Part shown: in pieces, positions 1 to 10,566 of the stretch
How the letters are laid out: every line of letters starts with the position of its first letter
Position numbering within the stretch: position 1 is the first letter of the stretch
Origin: Bacteroidetes bacterium MED-G13
GTDB lineage: Bacteria > Bacteroidota > Bacteroidia > Flavobacteriales > Flavobacteriaceae
NCBI GenBank assembly: GCA_002457735.1
Contig: NTKO01000001.1
Span: 1 to 64,000 of the forward strand
Direction of reading: 5' to 3'
DNA: 64,000 nucleotides
Notes under the pieces: generated by a model
Database searches by the model: none
Seen by the model: only the letters and a program-made list of their open reading frames with translations
Told to the model about the DNA's origin: nothing
Program-made: the position numbers and the translations under genes

Positions 1-20
1 ACTAACAAAAAAATTTACTT

Positions 21-1169
21 ATGAAAAAAATTACTTATATATTTCTAGCTTTTTTAAGCTTTCAATTTTCATTTTCACAATGTCCAACCCCATACGTTAC
101 ACAATGGTCAATGACTGGCGATGGTGCCTCATTTGACGGCAATAATCAAAGTGAAGTTATAGGTTATGAAATTCATTACAGTACTAGTGATTTCACCCTA
201 GGAGATCCCACTGTAAGCGTTTATCAATTTATCTCATTCCCTCATGAAATGGCCGGAGTTTTAGAGACAGGTACCACATATTACATGACCATAAGGTCGG
301 TTTGTGGTGATAATGATTACTCCGATTGGGAACAGAATCCAGACAATAATGGTAACGGACCTGATATTTTCACAACAACAAACTGCGCTTCGAGTTATTC
401 ACTTCCTTATTTAAATGATTTTAATGATCCTGTTTTTTGGACTGCATGTCAAGCTTTTGAAGATGTTGATGCAGATGGGAACTTTTGGAATTATATAAAC
501 TATACAGTCGAAGAGGAAGGTGATTATGTTGCAATGTCTGAATCATATTCGAATACTACTGGAGTGTTGTTCCCTGATAACTGGTTGGTTATGGGTCCTG
601 TAGATTTAACATCCTCTAATGATGCAGAGTTAACTTGGAAGGCAAGAGGGATCGATTCATCCTGGTGTGAAGAAAATTATTCAGTTTACGTAAGTGTATA
701 CAGTAATTCCAATGCTATTTTAGGTGATGAAAATGCCGTTGTTTACAATGAAACCATTTCATCATTACTTGGTGACGGATGTGGTGACGCATTTGGAGAA
801 AGATCACTTGATATTTCTGCTGCTGCTGGTAATTTAGTTTACATTGCACTAAGACACCATGATATTGCTGATATGTGGCATTTGAATATTGATGATGTTG
901 CTGTTACCTCATCAACAATGAGTATTGATGATATTGAATTAGGTATTTTACACAGTTATGATAAGACCTCAAAATTACTTAAAATTCAATCAAGTAGTGA
1001 TTTAATTACTGGTGTTGAGATTTACGATCTTAATGGAAGAATGATTCAATCAAACTCTGGAAATGAGCCATCTATGATGATTTCATTTGAGTCATTTGAA
1101 AACGGAATTTATATTGTTAATGTTTCAACTGAAGTTGGACAGAAAAGTATTAAGTTACTTAAACAATAA
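21..1169 (+). CDS. secreted T9SS type A sorting-domain protein (fibronectin III / cleaved-adhesin-like)
   Basis: Signal peptide MKKITYIFLAFLSFQFSFS; MAM/adhesin-like middle region; C-terminal sorting domain ending ENGIYIVNVSTEVGQKSIKLLKQ. Confidence 0.8.
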   Translation: MKKITYIFLAFLSFQFSFSQCPTPYVTQWSMTGDGASFDGNNQSEVIGYEIHYSTSDFTLGDPTVSVYQFISFPHEMAGVLETGTTYYMTIRSVCGDNDYSDWEQNPDNNGNGPDIFTTTNCASSYSLPYLNDFNDPVFWTACQAFEDVDADGNFWNYINYTVEEEGDYVAMSESYSNTTGVLFPDNWLVMGPVDLTSSNDAELTWKARGIDSSWCEENYSVYVSVYSNSNAILGDENAVVYNETISSLLGDGCGDAFGERSLDISAAAGNLVYIALRHHDIADMWHLNIDDVAVTSSTMSIDDIELGILHSYDKTSKLLKIQSSSDLITGVEIYDLNGRMIQSNSGNEPSMMISFESFENGIYIVNVSTEVGQKSIKLLKQ

Positions 1170-1185
1170 TAAAAAAATTTTTAAT

Positions 1186-1216
1186 AAAAAAAGCACCCAA
1201 ATTGGGTGCTTTTTTT
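1186..1216. terminator. bidirectional Rho-independent terminator
   Basis: aaaaaagcaccca-aatt-gggtgcttttttt between convergent genes. Confidence 0.9.
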
Positions 1217-2249
1217 ATTTGTTTGCTAACTGACCACATGCTGCATCAATATCATTACCTCTTGACATTCTTATGGTTGCTGTGATATTATTTTTTTCTA
1301 ATAATGAAATATACTTGGAAAGTGTTTCGTCTGAGGCTTGAATAAAGTTTGGATCATTAATAGAATTATATTGAATTAAGTTTACTTTACTTGGGATTTT
1401 TTTACAAAAATTTACCAGTGCATTGATATCTTCTTCTTTGTCATTGAATCCTTTCCAAACGACATACTCGTAGGTTACCATACTTTTGGTTTTATCATAC
1501 CAATAAACCAAAGAATCCCTTAGCTGAGAAAGATCCATTTTGGCATTAAAAGGCATGATGCTAGTTCTTGTTTCATCTATTGCTGAGTGAAGGGAAACAG
1601 CAAGCTTGAATTTTACTTTGTCGTCTGCCATTTTTTTAATCATTTTTGGTACTCCCGAAGTCGAAAGGACTATTCTCTTTGAGGACATACCAAGTCCTTC
1701 ATTTGAAGTGATCATTTCGATTGCCTTAGTTACATTTTTATAATTCATTAACGGTTCTCCCATTCCCATAAATACAATATTGGTTAAAGGTCTTTTATAA
1801 AAATCTTGACTTTGTTTAGCTATTAAAACAACCTGATCATAAATTTCATCTGCATTCAAATTTCTCATCCTTTTGAGCCTAGCTGTTGCACAAAATTTAC
1901 AATTTAAACTACACCCAACCTGAGACGAAACACAAGCTGTAATCCTTTTTTTTGATGGTATCAAAACACATTCAACAATTAAATCATCAAAAAGCTTAAT
2001 TGCGTTTTTAATGGTTCCATCTTTACTCTTTTGCTGTCTAGAAATCTCAATTTTTCTTATAACAAAGTTGTTTTCTAAAAAAGTTAGTAATTTTTCTGGA
2101 AGGTTGTGCATGGATAAAAAGTCATGAGATGACTTTTTCCATAACCAATGATAAATTTGTTTAGCTCTAAAAGATTGAAAGGAATTTTCTTCTAAAATTT
2201 CTTTTAGTTCATCAATAGTAAGTGATCTAATGTCCTTTTTGGCAGCCAA
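1215..2249 (-). CDS. rlmN: 23S rRNA (adenine(2503)-C2)-methyltransferase RlmN
   Basis: Radical SAM CSLNCKFCATARL motif, VFMGMGEPL, overall RlmN pattern. Confidence 0.95.
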   Translation of the reverse strand: MAAKKDIRSLTIDELKEILEENSFQSFRAKQIYHWLWKKSSHDFLSMHNLPEKLLTFLENNFVIRKIEISRQQKSKDGTIKNAIKLFDDLIVECVLIPSKKRITACVSSQVGCSLNCKFCATARLKRMRNLNADEIYDQVVLIAKQSQDFYKRPLTNIVFMGMGEPLMNYKNVTKAIEMITSNEGLGMSSKRIVLSTSGVPKMIKKMADDKVKFKLAVSLHSAIDETRTSIMPFNAKMDLSQLRDSLVYWYDKTKSMVTYEYVVWKGFNDKEEDINALVNFCKKIPSKVNLIQYNSINDPNFIQASDETLSKYISLLEKNNITATIRMSRGNDIDAACGQLANK

Positions 2250-2251
2250 TT

Positions 2252-3307
2252 TTAAATAATTAGCATCGAGTCTCCATAGCTAAAGAAATTATACTTTTCT
2301 TTGATTGCTTCTTCATATGCTTTTTTGATAAAATCATTTCCCATAAAAGCAGAAGACATCATCAATAGGGTTGATTTTGGCATATGAAAATTTGTGATCA
2401 TGGAGTTTGCGATATTAAACTCGTAGGGTGGAAAAATAAACTTATTTGTCCAACCATCAAACTCATTCAAATTACCCATGGATGAAACTGAACTTTCTAT
2501 GGCTCGCATCACTGTTGTGCCAACTGCGCAAATTCTTCTTTTATTTACAATTCCATTATTTATAATGTCTGCAGAAGCTTGCTCAATAATAACCCTCTCG
2601 CTATCCATCTTGTGTTTAGATAAATCCTCTACTTCAACAGGTGAAAAAGATCCTAATCCAACATGTAAAGTAACCTCTGAAAATTTAATTCCCTTAATTT
2701 CTATTCGTTTCATTAGATGTTTAGAGAAATGTAAACCCGCAGTGGGGGCGGCAACAGCTCCTTCGTTTTTTGCATATATTGTTTGATATCTTTCTTTATC
2801 ATCTGGCTCTACCTCCCTATTTATATATTTTGGAAGTGGTGTTTCTCCAAGTTCTATTAATAATTGTCTAAAATCTTGATAGCTTACATCACATAAGAAC
2901 CTGAGAGTCCTACCTCTAGAAGTCGTATTGTCAATAACCTCAGCAACTAATGTATCATCATTACCAAAATATAACTTATTTCCGATTCTAATTTTTCTTG
3001 CAGGATCAACTAAAACATCCCAAAGCCTTTGCTCTGCATTTAATTCTCTCAGTAAAAAAACCTCAATTCTAGCACCGGTTTTTTCTTTATTACCGTATAA
3101 TCTTGCCGGGAATACTTTTGTATTGTTTAAAATAATAATATCATCTTCATTAAAATATTCAATCATATCCTTAAACTGACGATGTTGAACTGAATAATCT
3201 TTTCTATCAATTACCATAAGCTTGGCTTCATCCCTAACTTTATTGGGATATTCAGCAACAAGTTCCTTTGGTAGTTCATAATTAAAATCAGATAATTTTT
3301 TTCTCAT
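2252..3307 (-). CDS. queA: S-adenosylmethionine:tRNA ribosyltransferase-isomerase
   Basis: [28 protein letters not shown] motifs. Confidence 0.95.
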   Translation of the reverse strand: MRKKLSDFNYELPKELVAEYPNKVRDEAKLMVIDRKDYSVQHRQFKDMIEYFNEDDIIILNNTKVFPARLYGNKEKTGARIEVFLLRELNAEQRLWDVLVDPARKIRIGNKLYFGNDDTLVAEVIDNTTSRGRTLRFLCDVSYQDFRQLLIELGETPLPKYINREVEPDDKERYQTIYAKNEGAVAAPTAGLHFSKHLMKRIEIKGIKFSEVTLHVGLGSFSPVEVEDLSKHKMDSERVIIEQASADIINNGIVNKRRICAVGTTVMRAIESSVSSMGNLNEFDGWTNKFIFPPYEFNIANSMITNFHMPKSTLLMMSSAFMGNDFIKKAYEEAIKEKYNFFSYGDSMLII

Positions 3308-3327
3308 AAAGTAAGTATTAAATGTTG

Positions 3328-3335
3328 CAAATATA
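3328..3335 (-). promoter_or_regulatory. Bacteroidota-type -7 element (TATATTTG) upstream of queA
   Basis: Minus strand TTG-N21-TATATTTG in the aroA-queA gap. Confidence 0.55.
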
Positions 3336-3371
3336 CAATCTGATTATAGGGGATGTCAAGTAAATGAGTAG

Positions 3372-4577
3372 TTAATTTACTCCTATTGAGGCAAGATGAT
3401 CCCAAAACTCAGGGTAAGATTTGGAAACAACTCCAGAATCTTGTATTTCAAGATCTGTCTTTATAGCTAAACATGCGAATGCCATAGCCATTCTATGATC
3501 CTCATAAGTTGAAATTTTCGTTGTATTGAAAATTGCTTTTGAAGCATTAAATTCAATGGACTCATTTGTTACTGTTGGAAATACATTAAACTTCCTGATT
3601 TCATTTTCTAAGGCAATTATTCGATCTGTTTCTTTAATTTTTAAGGTGTGGAGCCCAATTAATTTACAAGACATTTTTAATGCAAGACAGGTTACTGCAA
3701 TTGTTTGGGCAAGATCTGGATTTGCTGAAAGATCTAGATTTATTATTTGTTCTGCTTCTCCAATTTTTTCTACTAGAACAGATTCATCCAAAAATGTAGT
3801 TTTTACACCAAAAAGCTCAAAGATTTCACTTAATCTTTTATCCCCCTGAATACTATAGCTATTAAAATGTGTTAATTCTAAAGAATATCCTATATCAGCC
3901 AATGATACAATTGAATAAAAATAAGAGGCAGATGACCAATCTGGTTCTACTGTAATTTCAATTGCATTTATTTTCTCTTTTTGATTAACAGAAATAATAT
4001 TTTTATGGTATGTTACCATAACTCCAATTTTTTTTAAAAGATCAATTGTCATTTCAATGTATGGCAGTGAAGTATCTTTTGCGGTCATTTCAATTTCTAA
4101 ACCACCCTCAATCTTAGGTGAAATTAATAGTAGAGACGAAATAAATTGACTACTTATTGACGAATCAATTCTAAGTTTTTTTGATTGAAGTTTGTGGCCA
4201 GTTATCCTCAATGGTGGAAAACCACTGTTTTCTAAGTATTCAATTTTAGCACCTATCTTCTTTAATGATTTTACCAAAATAGATATGGGTCTTTTATGCA
4301 TTCTTTTGGAACCGTATATATCAACTATTGAGTTTTTTTTCACAGAAAAAAAAGAAGTTAAAAACCTCATAGCTGTTCCTGCATGCCTAATATTAATTTT
4401 ATTTGAGCTTGATTTTAGAGCATCTGACATGTGTCTTGTATCATCGCTCGTTGACAGATTTTTAATTGTAATATTTGGAAAAATGGATTGTAAAATTAAT
4501 AGTCTGTTGGAAATACTTTTAGATCCACTGATTGTAATTTTTCTTTGAGATATTAAATTTGTACATCTTAAAACCAT
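3372..4577 (-). CDS. aroA: 3-phosphoshikimate 1-carboxyvinyltransferase (EPSP synthase)
   Basis: SGSKSISNRLLIL, NIRHAGTAMRFLTSF, KETDRI, YEDHRMAMAFA motifs. Confidence 0.93.
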   Translation of the reverse strand: MVLRCTNLISQRKITISGSKSISNRLLILQSIFPNITIKNLSTSDDTRHMSDALKSSSNKINIRHAGTAMRFLTSFFSVKKNSIVDIYGSKRMHKRPISILVKSLKKIGAKIEYLENSGFPPLRITGHKLQSKKLRIDSSISSQFISSLLLISPKIEGGLEIEMTAKDTSLPYIEMTIDLLKKIGVMVTYHKNIISVNQKEKINAIEITVEPDWSSASYFYSIVSLADIGYSLELTHFNSYSIQGDKRLSEIFELFGVKTTFLDESVLVEKIGEAEQIINLDLSANPDLAQTIAVTCLALKMSCKLIGLHTLKIKETDRIIALENEIRKFNVFPTVTNESIEFNASKAIFNTTKISTYEDHRMAMAFACLAIKTDLEIQDSGVVSKSYPEFWDHLASIGVN

Positions 4578-4585
4578 CGCCTTAT

Positions 4586-4912
4586 TTATCCTAACTTGGA
4601 ATTAGAGTGATGTCTATCATGATCTCTTTTTGCTTTTTGCTCAAGTCTTTTATCAAAAGACTTTTGTAAATCCACTCCAGTTTGATTAGCCAAACATAAT
4701 AAAACAAATAAAACATCAGAAAGTTCATCATCAAGGCTGATTTTTTCATCTGATTTTTTAAAACTTTGTTCACCGTATTTTCTTGCAATTATTCGTGCAA
4801 CTTCGCCTACTTCTTCAGTAAGTTGCGCCATGTTTGTAAGCTCATTAAAATATCTTACACCATGCTTTTTGATCCAATTATCAACTTTTATTTGTAGATT
4901 TTTTATTTCCAT
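4586..4912 (-). CDS. MazG-like nucleotide pyrophosphohydrolase
   Basis: EEVGEVARIIARKYGEQS...DELSDVLFVLLCLANQTGVDL. Confidence 0.85.
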   Translation of the reverse strand: MEIKNLQIKVDNWIKKHGVRYFNELTNMAQLTEEVGEVARIIARKYGEQSFKKSDEKISLDDELSDVLFVLLCLANQTGVDLQKSFDKRLEQKAKRDHDRHHSNSKLG

Positions 4913-4916
4913 AAAA

Positions 4917-6107
4917 CTAACTTATTAATTTTTTATGATTATATATTAGAAATAGATACCTGATTAGTAATGCAAAAATAAATGAAAAAAGAGTAATATT
5001 AAATGTTTGAACTGAAAGAATCCAATGACTCATCATCAATAGTAGCATTAAAAATATGAATTTCAAATAGCCTAATATCCACTTTCTTTTTTTTCTTGTA
5101 AATAAATCTATAAATAATAGAATATTAAGGGGAGGTGCCCACAGAATATTATAATTTTGAGAAGCAGCTGAGTGATCACTATAAAACCATAAGTAGCTAA
5201 TTAATAGACCAATCATAGTGGTAATTGAAATTAGTAAAATATCTAAAACCTTTGTTTGCTTATTATTCCTAAAATCTAGAAAAGAAACTAGGATTATAAA
5301 TATTGAAATAAACAATATAACAAACAGAGGACTGGTTAAGTTGAAACCAGATTCTTCAAAAATATCTTGGCTTTTTAGCAATAATTTTGACTCTATAATT
5401 TCTGGGTTCACGGATTCAATTGTATCTAAAAAGCTACCGAACTTCGATGGAAGAAAAAATGTTTGCCTATAATTAATATCTTGATCTATAATTGAACCAA
5501 GACATATATCAATTGCTAATGAACCCCATGAATTTTTTGGAATCATTTTATAAATTAATGATCTATAACTATAATTTGATTTACTTGATAAGTTTATTTC
5601 AAAATTATAGATCTCATCATTAAAATTTTCAATAAATAAATCAGCAACTTTTGTGGAGCAATTATCATTAAAATATTCATATACATAAAATTTATTCTCT
5701 TGTCTTGAATTTTCAAATAGTAGTCGAATTAAAGCATCTTTTTTATTTTTTGAGATCTGAATTTTGTGCTCAAGAATTCCTCTTTTTTGATTTTTATAGT
5801 CATTAAAAAATCTATTATAATTATTGATGCCTAAAGAGTAAATTGGCCTGCCTTTAACAAAATTGGAATAAAAGTCCGGAGCTTGAAAATCATAAATTCC
5901 AAAATTAAAAACTATATCATAATTTAATTCGTTATCAACTACTCTGATCCCACTATGTCCAAATGCATCTACTAAGTCTTTTCCAGGCGATACAGTTAAA
6001 ATGCTAATATTATATCGATCAATATCTTGCTCCATTGAAAAAGAGAAACTTGATAAAAAAAAGAAAATTAGAAGTAAAACTTTATTATTTATATTTTTTA
6101 TTTCCAT
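4917..6107 (-). CDS. DUF4105-domain integral membrane protein
   Basis: GKDLVDAFGHSGIRV and NDNCSTKVADL motifs, C-terminal TM segments. Confidence 0.75.
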   Translation of the reverse strand: MEIKNINNKVLLLIFFFLSSFSFSMEQDIDRYNISILTVSPGKDLVDAFGHSGIRVVDNELNYDIVFNFGIYDFQAPDFYSNFVKGRPIYSLGINNYNRFFNDYKNQKRGILEHKIQISKNKKDALIRLLFENSRQENKFYVYEYFNDNCSTKVADLFIENFNDEIYNFEINLSSKSNYSYRSLIYKMIPKNSWGSLAIDICLGSIIDQDINYRQTFFLPSKFGSFLDTIESVNPEIIESKLLLKSQDIFEESGFNLTSPLFVILFISIFIILVSFLDFRNNKQTKVLDILLISITTMIGLLISYLWFYSDHSAASQNYNILWAPPLNILLFIDLFTRKKRKWILGYLKFIFLMLLLMMSHWILSVQTFNITLFSFIFALLIRYLFLIYNHKKLIS

Positions 6108-6113
6108 GATAAG

Positions 6114-6557
6114 TTAGGAATTTTCAATGATAATTGTTACGGGTCCATCATTTACCAATCGAACTTGCATCTTCGCACCAAACTTTCCAGTTTTTATTTT
6201 ATCTCCTAATGCAACATTTAACTTTTCAAGAAACTTATTATAAATAGGCTCGGCATTTTTGGGGTGAGCTGCCTGTATAAAACTTGGTCTATTACCCTTT
6301 TTAGTATCAGCATATAATGTGAATTGACTGACTAATAATATTTCACCACTAATTTCTAAAATATTATAATTCATTTTTGAGTTTTCATCTTCAAAAATCC
6401 TTAATTTCAGTAACTTTTCAATGAGCTTATCAATTATATTCACATTATCAGATTTAGAGATTCCTATCAATACTACTAACCCTTTTTTAATTTGTGAAAT
6501 GAGAGATCCCTCAATGTATAAACTAGAACTTAAAACTCTTTGAATCACTAATTTCAC
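6114..6557 (-). CDS. dtd: D-aminoacyl-tRNA deacylase
   Basis: MKLVIQRVLSSSLYIEG, LLVSQFTLYADTKKGNRPSF, MQVRLVNDGPVTI. Confidence 0.95.
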   Translation of the reverse strand: MKLVIQRVLSSSLYIEGSLISQIKKGLVVLIGISKSDNVNIIDKLIEKLLKLRIFEDENSKMNYNILEISGEILLVSQFTLYADTKKGNRPSFIQAAHPKNAEPIYNKFLEKLNVALGDKIKTGKFGAKMQVRLVNDGPVTIIIENS

Positions 6558-7483
6558 TACCTATATTTTAAATCATTAGAATCTAACATCTGAAGATAAC
6601 TTTTATATCTAGATTGTGAAATATCCCCCTTCTCAACAAGATATTTGATTTTACAGTTTGGTTCATTTAAATGCATACAATTGCTAAACTTACAACCATC
6701 TTTGTTAGATAAAAACTCGGGAAAGTAGTCGCCCAATTCGTAATTGTCATAATTGATTAATCCAAACCCCTTTATTCCAGGGGTATCAATTAGCTCTGTT
6801 TCACTATCTAATTCAAATAACTCGGCATAGGTTGTGGTATGTTTTCCTTGAGAGCGTTGAGAAATACCACTAACTTTTAAATTTAAAGATGGTTTAAGCA
6901 TATTAACTATTGATGTTTTACCAACTCCTGAATGTCCACCAAGCATGATGGTTTTACCCTTAATTAATTGCTTCAAGGCTTCAATATTTGATAAATCCTT
7001 TGTTGATAAGGTCAAACACTGATAACCTATTTTTTTATAAATATTAATTGTTTCATTTAAATTTTTAATTTCGTTTTTTTTGTAAGTATCAAACTTGTTA
7101 AAAATTAATGTTGTTTTAATGGTATATGCTTGTGCGGCTACCAAAAACCTATCAATAAAACTTGTAGTCGTTATAGGATCTTTTAATGTAATTACTAATA
7201 ATAAAAGATCAATATTTGAAGCTAGAATATGAGTTTGTTTTGAAAGGTTAACAGACTTCCTTAAAATGTAATTCTTTCGATCCTTAATTTTTTCGATTAT
7301 CCCTATTTCCCTCTTTTCCTCCTCATGCAAGTTGAAATTTACAATATCTCCTACGACCACAGGATTTGTACTAGAAGCTGCATTTAACCTTAATTTTCCC
7401 TTAATTTTACATTCGTAAAAGTTATCATCTTCAGATTTAACCAAATACCAAGAACCTGTGGATTTATAAACTTTACCTTCCAA
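6557..7483 (-). CDS. rsgA: ribosome small subunit-dependent GTPase A
   Basis: Circularly permuted GTPase: GGHSGVGKTSIVN, DTPGIKGFGL, C-terminal zinc Cys/His cluster. Confidence 0.95.
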   Translation of the reverse strand: MEGKVYKSTGSWYLVKSEDDNFYECKIKGKLRLNAASSTNPVVVGDIVNFNLHEEEKREIGIIEKIKDRKNYILRKSVNLSKQTHILASNIDLLLLVITLKDPITTTSFIDRFLVAAQAYTIKTTLIFNKFDTYKKNEIKNLNETINIYKKIGYQCLTLSTKDLSNIEALKQLIKGKTIMLGGHSGVGKTSIVNMLKPSLNLKVSGISQRSQGKHTTTYAELFELDSETELIDTPGIKGFGLINYDNYELGDYFPEFLSNKDGCKFSNCMHLNEPNCKIKYLVEKGDISQSRYKSYLQMLDSNDLKYR

Positions 7484-7490
7484 TGAATGT

Positions 7491-8573
7491 CTATTTTTTT
7501 AAAATTTGATTTTGGTTGTTAATAGATTCCTGATGAATTGCTTTAAAAACCTTTAATATTAACTCTTCACTCAACCCTTTACTCTTTCCATCTTTTATCA
7601 TTCTTAATAAAATTTCACTCCATCTTCCAGATTGTAGAATAGCAACATTATTTTCTTTTTTTAAAAACCCTATTTTTTTAGCAACCTTCATTCTATTTCC
7701 TAAAACGTTAATTAATTGCTCATCATGCATGTTAATTTGAGCTCTTAAATTTTCTAACTTTGTTTTAAAATCATCATTGTCATTGCTTTTCCGTCTAACA
7801 ACTAATTTTTTAGTTATTTCTTTTAAGAATGAAGGAGTAATTTGCTGTTTGGCATCGCTCCATGCGTTATCAGGATCATTATGCGTTTCAATCATAAGTC
7901 CATCATAATTAAGGTCCAGTGCTGTTTGACACAAGTCAAAAATTAAATCTCTTCTTCCAGCAATATGTGATGGATCAAGAATTAGAGGAAGATCTGGTAA
8001 TTTTGTCTGTAAATCGATAGCAATTTGCCATTCAGGGTTATTTCTATATTTAGTTTTTTCATAGGTCGAAAATCCACGATGAATTGCTCCAATGTTTTTT
8101 ATGTTGGATGTGTAAATCCTTTCAATTGCACCAAGCCATAAAGACAAATCAGGATTTACAGGATTTTTTATCAAAACTATTTTATCTGTACCATTCAGGG
8201 CATCAGCAATTTCTTGAACAATAAAGGGACTGACCGTAGTTCTCGCTCCAATCCATAAAATATCAATATCATTTTTTAGTGCCAAATCTACGTGGTTTGC
8301 ATTAGCTACCTCTGTCGTAGTTAAAATATTCGTTTCACTTTTAACTTTTTTGAGCCAATCCAATGCTAATGAACCAACACCTTCAAAATTTCCAGGTCTT
8401 GTTCTTGGCTTCCAAATACCAGCTCTATAAATAGTTGTATCACTATCTTTTAGCTGATTTGCAATCTCAAGAACTTGATTTTCTGTTTCTGCACTGCAGG
8501 GTCCTGCAATAAGTAATGGATGTGATAAATTAAAATTATCAAGCCATCCTCTTAAGTTTTTATTATTCTTCAT
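7491..8573 (-). CDS. bifunctional DAHP synthase / chorismate mutase
   Basis: N-terminal GPCSAETENQV...AGIWKPRTRPGNFEGVG (DAHP synthase); C-terminal chorismate mutase helix bundle. Confidence 0.92.
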   Translation of the reverse strand: MKNNKNLRGWLDNFNLSHPLLIAGPCSAETENQVLEIANQLKDSDTTIYRAGIWKPRTRPGNFEGVGSLALDWLKKVKSETNILTTTEVANANHVDLALKNDIDILWIGARTTVSPFIVQEIADALNGTDKIVLIKNPVNPDLSLWLGAIERIYTSNIKNIGAIHRGFSTYEKTKYRNNPEWQIAIDLQTKLPDLPLILDPSHIAGRRDLIFDLCQTALDLNYDGLMIETHNDPDNAWSDAKQQITPSFLKEITKKLVVRRKSNDNDDFKTKLENLRAQINMHDEQLINVLGNRMKVAKKIGFLKKENNVAILQSGRWSEILLRMIKDGKSKGLSEELILKVFKAIHQESINNQNQILKK

Positions 8574-9427
8574 AGATTAATGCCATTTAGTATATTCTTA
8601 ATATAATTGATCTTTTTTAGCTCTGTCTCTAATTCATCAAATTTATTATCATTTATTAGTTTTCTAATATTATTCAAATTTAAAATATAGTCATCAAGTG
8701 CCTCAGTTATATTTAGTTTATTATCTTCAAATATGTGTGTCCACATTTTTGGGGAACTTTTTGCTAACCTAACGGTAGATTCAAATCCACTACCTGCCAT
8801 TTCAAAAATATTTTTTTCATTTTTTTCCTCATCAATTACAGTTTTTCCCAACATGAATGAACTTATGTGAGATAGGTGTGATACGTATGCAATATGTTTA
8901 TCATGGGATTCTGGATCCATAAAACTAATATTCATTTTCAAGTCTTTAAATATATTGATAGCGAAATCAACAAGTTTATTATTAGTTTTATTGTTTTCAC
9001 AAATAATCATTGTTTTATTCGTGAATAGGCCCTTTACAGCAGCGTTAGGTCCGGAAAATTCATTTCCTGCTATGGGGTGAGCGGCAAGAAAATTAGATCT
9101 TAACTTATGAGTTTGAAGATTTTTACAAATATTTAATTTTGTTGAACCAAAATCTATAACAAGGGTTTCAGGTAAAATAAAATCTAAGATTTTTGGCAAA
9201 ATCTTAATTATCGCTTTTACAGGCACAGCAATGATTATTATGAAAGCATTGGTAATATCATTTATTTCTGCGTATGAGTCAATAATATTTTTTTGTTTAG
9301 CAATCTTCAGATTTTGTGCAGATTTATCAATTCCGATTATATTATTATCCTTAAAAATATCCTTCAACTCAAGAGCAAAGCTACCTCCAATAAGACCTAC
9401 ACCAACTATATATATATTTTTTTTCAT
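8570..9427 (-). CDS. tyrA: prephenate dehydrogenase
   Basis: GVGLIGGSFAL Rossmann motif, AAHPIAGNEFSGP, operon context. Confidence 0.92.
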   Translation of the reverse strand: MKKNIYIVGVGLIGGSFALELKDIFKDNNIIGIDKSAQNLKIAKQKNIIDSYAEINDITNAFIIIIAVPVKAIIKILPKILDFILPETLVIDFGSTKLNICKNLQTHKLRSNFLAAHPIAGNEFSGPNAAVKGLFTNKTMIICENNKTNNKLVDFAINIFKDLKMNISFMDPESHDKHIAYVSHLSHISSFMLGKTVIDEEKNEKNIFEMAGSGFESTVRLAKSSPKMWTHIFEDNKLNITEALDDYILNLNNIRKLINDNKFDELETELKKINYIKNILNGINL

Positions 9428-10566
9428 AATCGGGAAATTGCCTTCTTAATATTAGCTGTAGTGTTACACAATGATATTCTAATATATCCTTCCCCATTTG
9501 TTCCAAATATTATTCCAGGAGCAACGAAAATTCCGAATTTTTGAAGAAGATTATCAACAAATTCTTTTGATGAAATCGACTTATTAATTTTTGCCCAAAC
9601 AAACATGCCAACATTATCCTTAGAAAAAGTACAGCCTAGTTTTGATGTAAGTTCCCAAACTAATTCACGTCTTTCTTTATATTTCATATTTAGTTTCTCA
9701 AACCAATCATTATTTTGAGACAATGCATGAGCAGCACCCATTTGAACTGGGTAAAACATGCCAGAATCTATATTACTTTTAACCTTCAATATATTTCTAA
9801 TAAAAGTGGAATTTCCGATAACAAACCCCACTCGCCAACCAGCCATATTGTATATTTTACTCATTGAGTTTAACTCAATACAATTTTCCATTGCACCAGA
9901 AATACTCATAATACTTAGGGGATTGTCATTTAAAATAAAGCTGTATGGGTTATCATTAACTATTAATATGTTATTTTCTTTTCCAAATTGAATAATTTTT
10001 TCAAATAACTTTAATGATGCTGTTTGTCCAGTTGGCATATTTGGGTAATTAACCCACATTATTTTTACTTTACTTAAATCCAACTGTTTTAATTTACTAA
10101 AATCTGGTTCCCAATTATTTTTTTCGGTTAGATCATAGTGGATTATTTTATTTCCCATCAATTTTGTGATAGAGGAATAAGTAGGATAGCCTGGGTTGGG
10201 GATTAAAACAGAATCATCATCATTTAAAAAAGACATTGATATATGAAATATACCCTCCTTGCTTCCAATTAATGGTAATATATTTTGATCAGGATGAAGA
10301 TCAACTTTATAATATTTTTTATAAAAAGAAGAAATCTTTGCACGTAATTGGTAAATACCAGAATAACCCTGATACTTATGAGCATGTTTTTGATTCAAAC
10401 TTTTTACAACTGTTTTAATTGAATTTTCAGGTGGCAATAAATCTGGGCTTCCAATTCCTAAATTAACAATATCTTTTCCTTTATCAATTAAGGCTTTTAC
10501 CTCTCTTAACTTCTTGGAAAAATAATATTCAGAAATATGTTCTAACCTTTTGGAATTATCAATCAT
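9424..10566 (-). CDS. pyridoxal-phosphate aminotransferase class I/II (probably aromatic)
   Basis: SMSKIYNMAGWRVGF PLP-lysine motif; lies between pheA and tyrA. Confidence 0.9.
   Translation of the reverse strand: MIDNSKRLEHISEYYFSKKLREVKALIDKGKDIVNLGIGSPDLLPPENSIKTVVKSLNQKHAHKYQGYSGIYQLRAKISSFYKKYYKVDLHPDQNILPLIGSKEGIFHISMSFLNDDDSVLIPNPGYPTYSSITKLMGNKIIHYDLTEKNNWEPDFSKLKQLDLSKVKIMWVNYPNMPTGQTASLKLFEKIIQFGKENNILIVNDNPYSFILNDNPLSIMSISGAMENCIELNSMSKIYNMAGWRVGFVIGNSTFIRNILKVKSNIDSGMFYPVQMGAAHALSQNNDWFEKLNMKYKERRELVWELTSKLGCTFSKDNVGMFVWAKINKSISSKEFVDNLLQKFGIFVAPGIIFGTNGEGYIRISLCNTTANIKKAISRL

Noticed and set aside
2478-2786. Plus-strand ORF antisense to queA (and similar ones at 2928, 3526, 4192, 18808, 26559, 27858, 28742, 29423, 30444)
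   Set aside because: Fully antisense to well-recognised conserved genes, with low-complexity or non-protein-like composition; spurious.
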